Position numbers and translations under genes: made by a program. From assembly GCA_963843595.1 (NCBI GenBank), contig CAWJLG010000009.1, positions 124,001 to 188,000 on the forward strand: a stretch of 64,000 bases of DNA, read 5' to 3'. Within the stretch, counting starts at the first letter, position 1, and each line of letters opens with the position of its first letter. Below the pieces are notes generated by a model. It saw nothing but the letters and a program-made list of their open reading frames with translations. It had not been told where the DNA came from and searched no databases. Shown in pieces: positions 62,846 to 64,000 of the stretch. The DNA is from CAIWHR01 sp963843595. GTDB taxonomy: Bacteria > Pseudomonadota > Gammaproteobacteria > Burkholderiales > Casimicrobiaceae.

Positions 62846-64000
62846 ATGCCGTTCTTCCGCCTCTACTTCGCGTTCGCCAGCGCGTACCTCCTCTCGTACC
62901 TGTATCGGACGGTCAACGCTGTCATCTCGCCCGAGCTCACGCGCGAGCTCTCCCTCACGCCCGGTGCGCTGGGGCTGCTGACCAGCGCGTACTTCGTCGC
63001 GTTCGCGGCGATGCAGATTCCCGCGGGGATGCTGCTCGACCGCTACGGCCCGCGCCGGGTCGAGCCCGTGCTGCTCGTCGTCGCCGGCGCGGGTGCGCTG
63101 GCGTTCGCGTTCGCGGATGGCGAAGCGTCGCTGCTTTTCGCGCGGGCGCTGATCGGGCTCGGCGTCGCCGTCTGCCTGATGGCGCCGATGAAGGCGATCG
63201 CGACGTGGTTCCCGCCGGAGCGGCAGGCGTCGCTGTCCGGCTGGATGATGGTCGCCGGCGGCACCGGCGCGCTCGCCTCGACCGCGCCGCTGGAATTCGC
63301 GCTGCGCTTCTCGAACTGGCGTGCCATCTTCGTCGTGCTGGCCATTGCGACCTGGGCGGTGGCGGTCTGGATCTGGCTGCGCGTCCCAGACATGGCGAAG
63401 CCGGCGCACACGACGGGTTTCCGCGCGCAATGGTCCGGCGTGCGTGCGGTGTTCGGCCATCCGCGGTTCTGGTGGATCGCGCCGCTGGGCGGCTTCGGCA
63501 TGGGCTCGTTCATGGCGGTCCAGGGCCTGTGGTCGGTGCCGTGGCTGATCGAGGTCGACGGGGTGGACCGGGCCTCCGCCGCGCGTCATCTGCTGGTGAT
63601 GACCGTGGTGATGCTCGCTGTCTATCTGGCGCTGGGTCTGTTCGCGACCCGTCTCGCGCGCCGTGGTCTGCACCCGCGGCACCTGTTCGGCATCGGCTTC
63701 GCGATCTCCACGCTGGCGCTCGCGGCGATCGTGGCGCGCGTCCCCGGCAGCTACGCCTGGTGGACGCTCTACGGGCTCGGCGCCTGCGCGAACATCCTCG
63801 CCTTCACCGTGCTCAACGACGGCTTCGCCAGGGAACTGGCGGCGCGCGCGAACACCGCGCTCAACCTGATGATGTTCGCGGGCAGCTTCGCGACGCAATG
63901 GGGGATCGGCCTCGTCGTCGATGCGGCGCGCACCGGACTCGGCGTGGACACCGCCGGCGGGCTCAGGGTCGCCTTCGCGGCGATCCTCGCCGTCGAGGCA
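62846..64000 (+). CDS. MFS transporter, cut by the window end
   Basis: The frame is open from ATG 62846 to the last base (385 codons). MPFFRLYFAFASAYLLSYLY begins helix 1. MQIPAGMLLDRYGPRRVEP is the MFS motif-A loop between helices 2 and 3. About eleven helices are visible, with a central loop at ~190-210. The nitrate/oxalate-formate-type layout suggests an organic anion or sugar carrier, but the substrate cannot be assigned. The C-terminal end is outside the window. Confidence 0.88.
   Translation, partial: MPFFRLYFAFASAYLLSYLYRTVNAVISPELTRELSLTPGALGLLTSAYFVAFAAMQIPAGMLLDRYGPRRVEPVLLVVAGAGALAFAFADGEASLLFARALIGLGVAVCLMAPMKAIATWFPPERQASLSGWMMVAGGTGALASTAPLEFALRFSNWRAIFVVLAIATWAVAVWIWLRVPDMAKPAHTTGFRAQWSGVRAVFGHPRFWWIAPLGGFGMGSFMAVQGLWSVPWLIEVDGVDRASAARHLLVMTVVMLAVYLALGLFATRLARRGLHPRHLFGIGFAISTLALAAIVARVPGSYAWWTLYGLGACANILAFTVLNDGFARELAARANTALNLMMFAGSFATQWGIGLVVDAARTGLGVDTAGGLRVAFAAILAVEA

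Overview
The window is a GC-rich (by eye about two-thirds G+C), densely coding bacterial chromosome segment with short intergenic gaps. No rRNA, tRNA, CRISPR, integrase or transposase was seen. Several traits point to a betaproteobacterium, probably Burkholderiales-like: a birA-coaX-SPOR gene string, methionine synthase split into two ORFs, a BktB-type beta-ketothiolase, and a SAM-II-type riboswitch. This placement is inferred from gene content only.

Layout. 1-7.2 kb holds housekeeping and small genes: the 3' end of hpd, birA, coaX, a SPOR protein, an acetyltransferase, two TPM-domain membrane proteins, a methyltransferase, a rhodanese and an internally deleted alpha/beta hydrolase. 7.2-11.1 kb is a promoter, a SAM-II-like aptamer and a terminator ahead of the split metH. 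11.1-14.5 kb has a DUF1993 protein, an unknown protein and rlhA. 14.6-18.5 kb is a stress-signalling block: a GAF-PP2C-HATPase protein, a STAS antagonist, an ECF sigma factor, an anti-sigma-like protein and a membrane-anchored octapeptide-repeat protein. Two copies of one ECF-type promoter motif lie inside this block. 18.5-25.1 kb has a frameshifted protease-propeller-barrel gene, a PrsW-family membrane protease, bktB, a cupin and a sterol-desaturase remnant.

25.1-36.1 kb looks like one catabolic operon: a GntR regulator, a gamma-glutamyltranspeptidase-family amidohydrolase (frameshifted), two-subunit aconitase X, a three-subunit biotin-dependent carboxylase, a beta-keto-acid cleavage enzyme (BKACE/DUF849) and an ABC importer. 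The chemistry fits dehydration to a ketone, carboxylation to a beta-keto acid, then cleavage with acetyl-CoA. The substrate is unknown. 36.3-47.1 kb is a second, divergent catabolic cluster around a LacI regulator with two palindromic operators. It has a Zn-alcohol dehydrogenase, an SDR, an HpsN-like (HisD-family) dehydrogenase with a frameshift, a two-subunit transketolase, a YihU-like reductase and a taurine/sulfonate-type ABC importer. It may act on C3 or related organosulfonates.

47.2-55.3 kb is a peptide-type ABC operon on the minus strand with two solute-binding proteins and a DUF1028 protein. 55.5-64 kb contains an ArsC-like protein, a small membrane protein, a MhpD-type hydratase, two coupled small membrane proteins, a two-component system resembling the sortase-associated PdsR/PdsS type, two tandem sulfotransferase-like genes, a DUF486 protein and an MFS transporter cut by the window end.

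Four genes are each broken by what reads as a single extra base. Whether these are real mutations or assembly errors cannot be told from the sequence alone.
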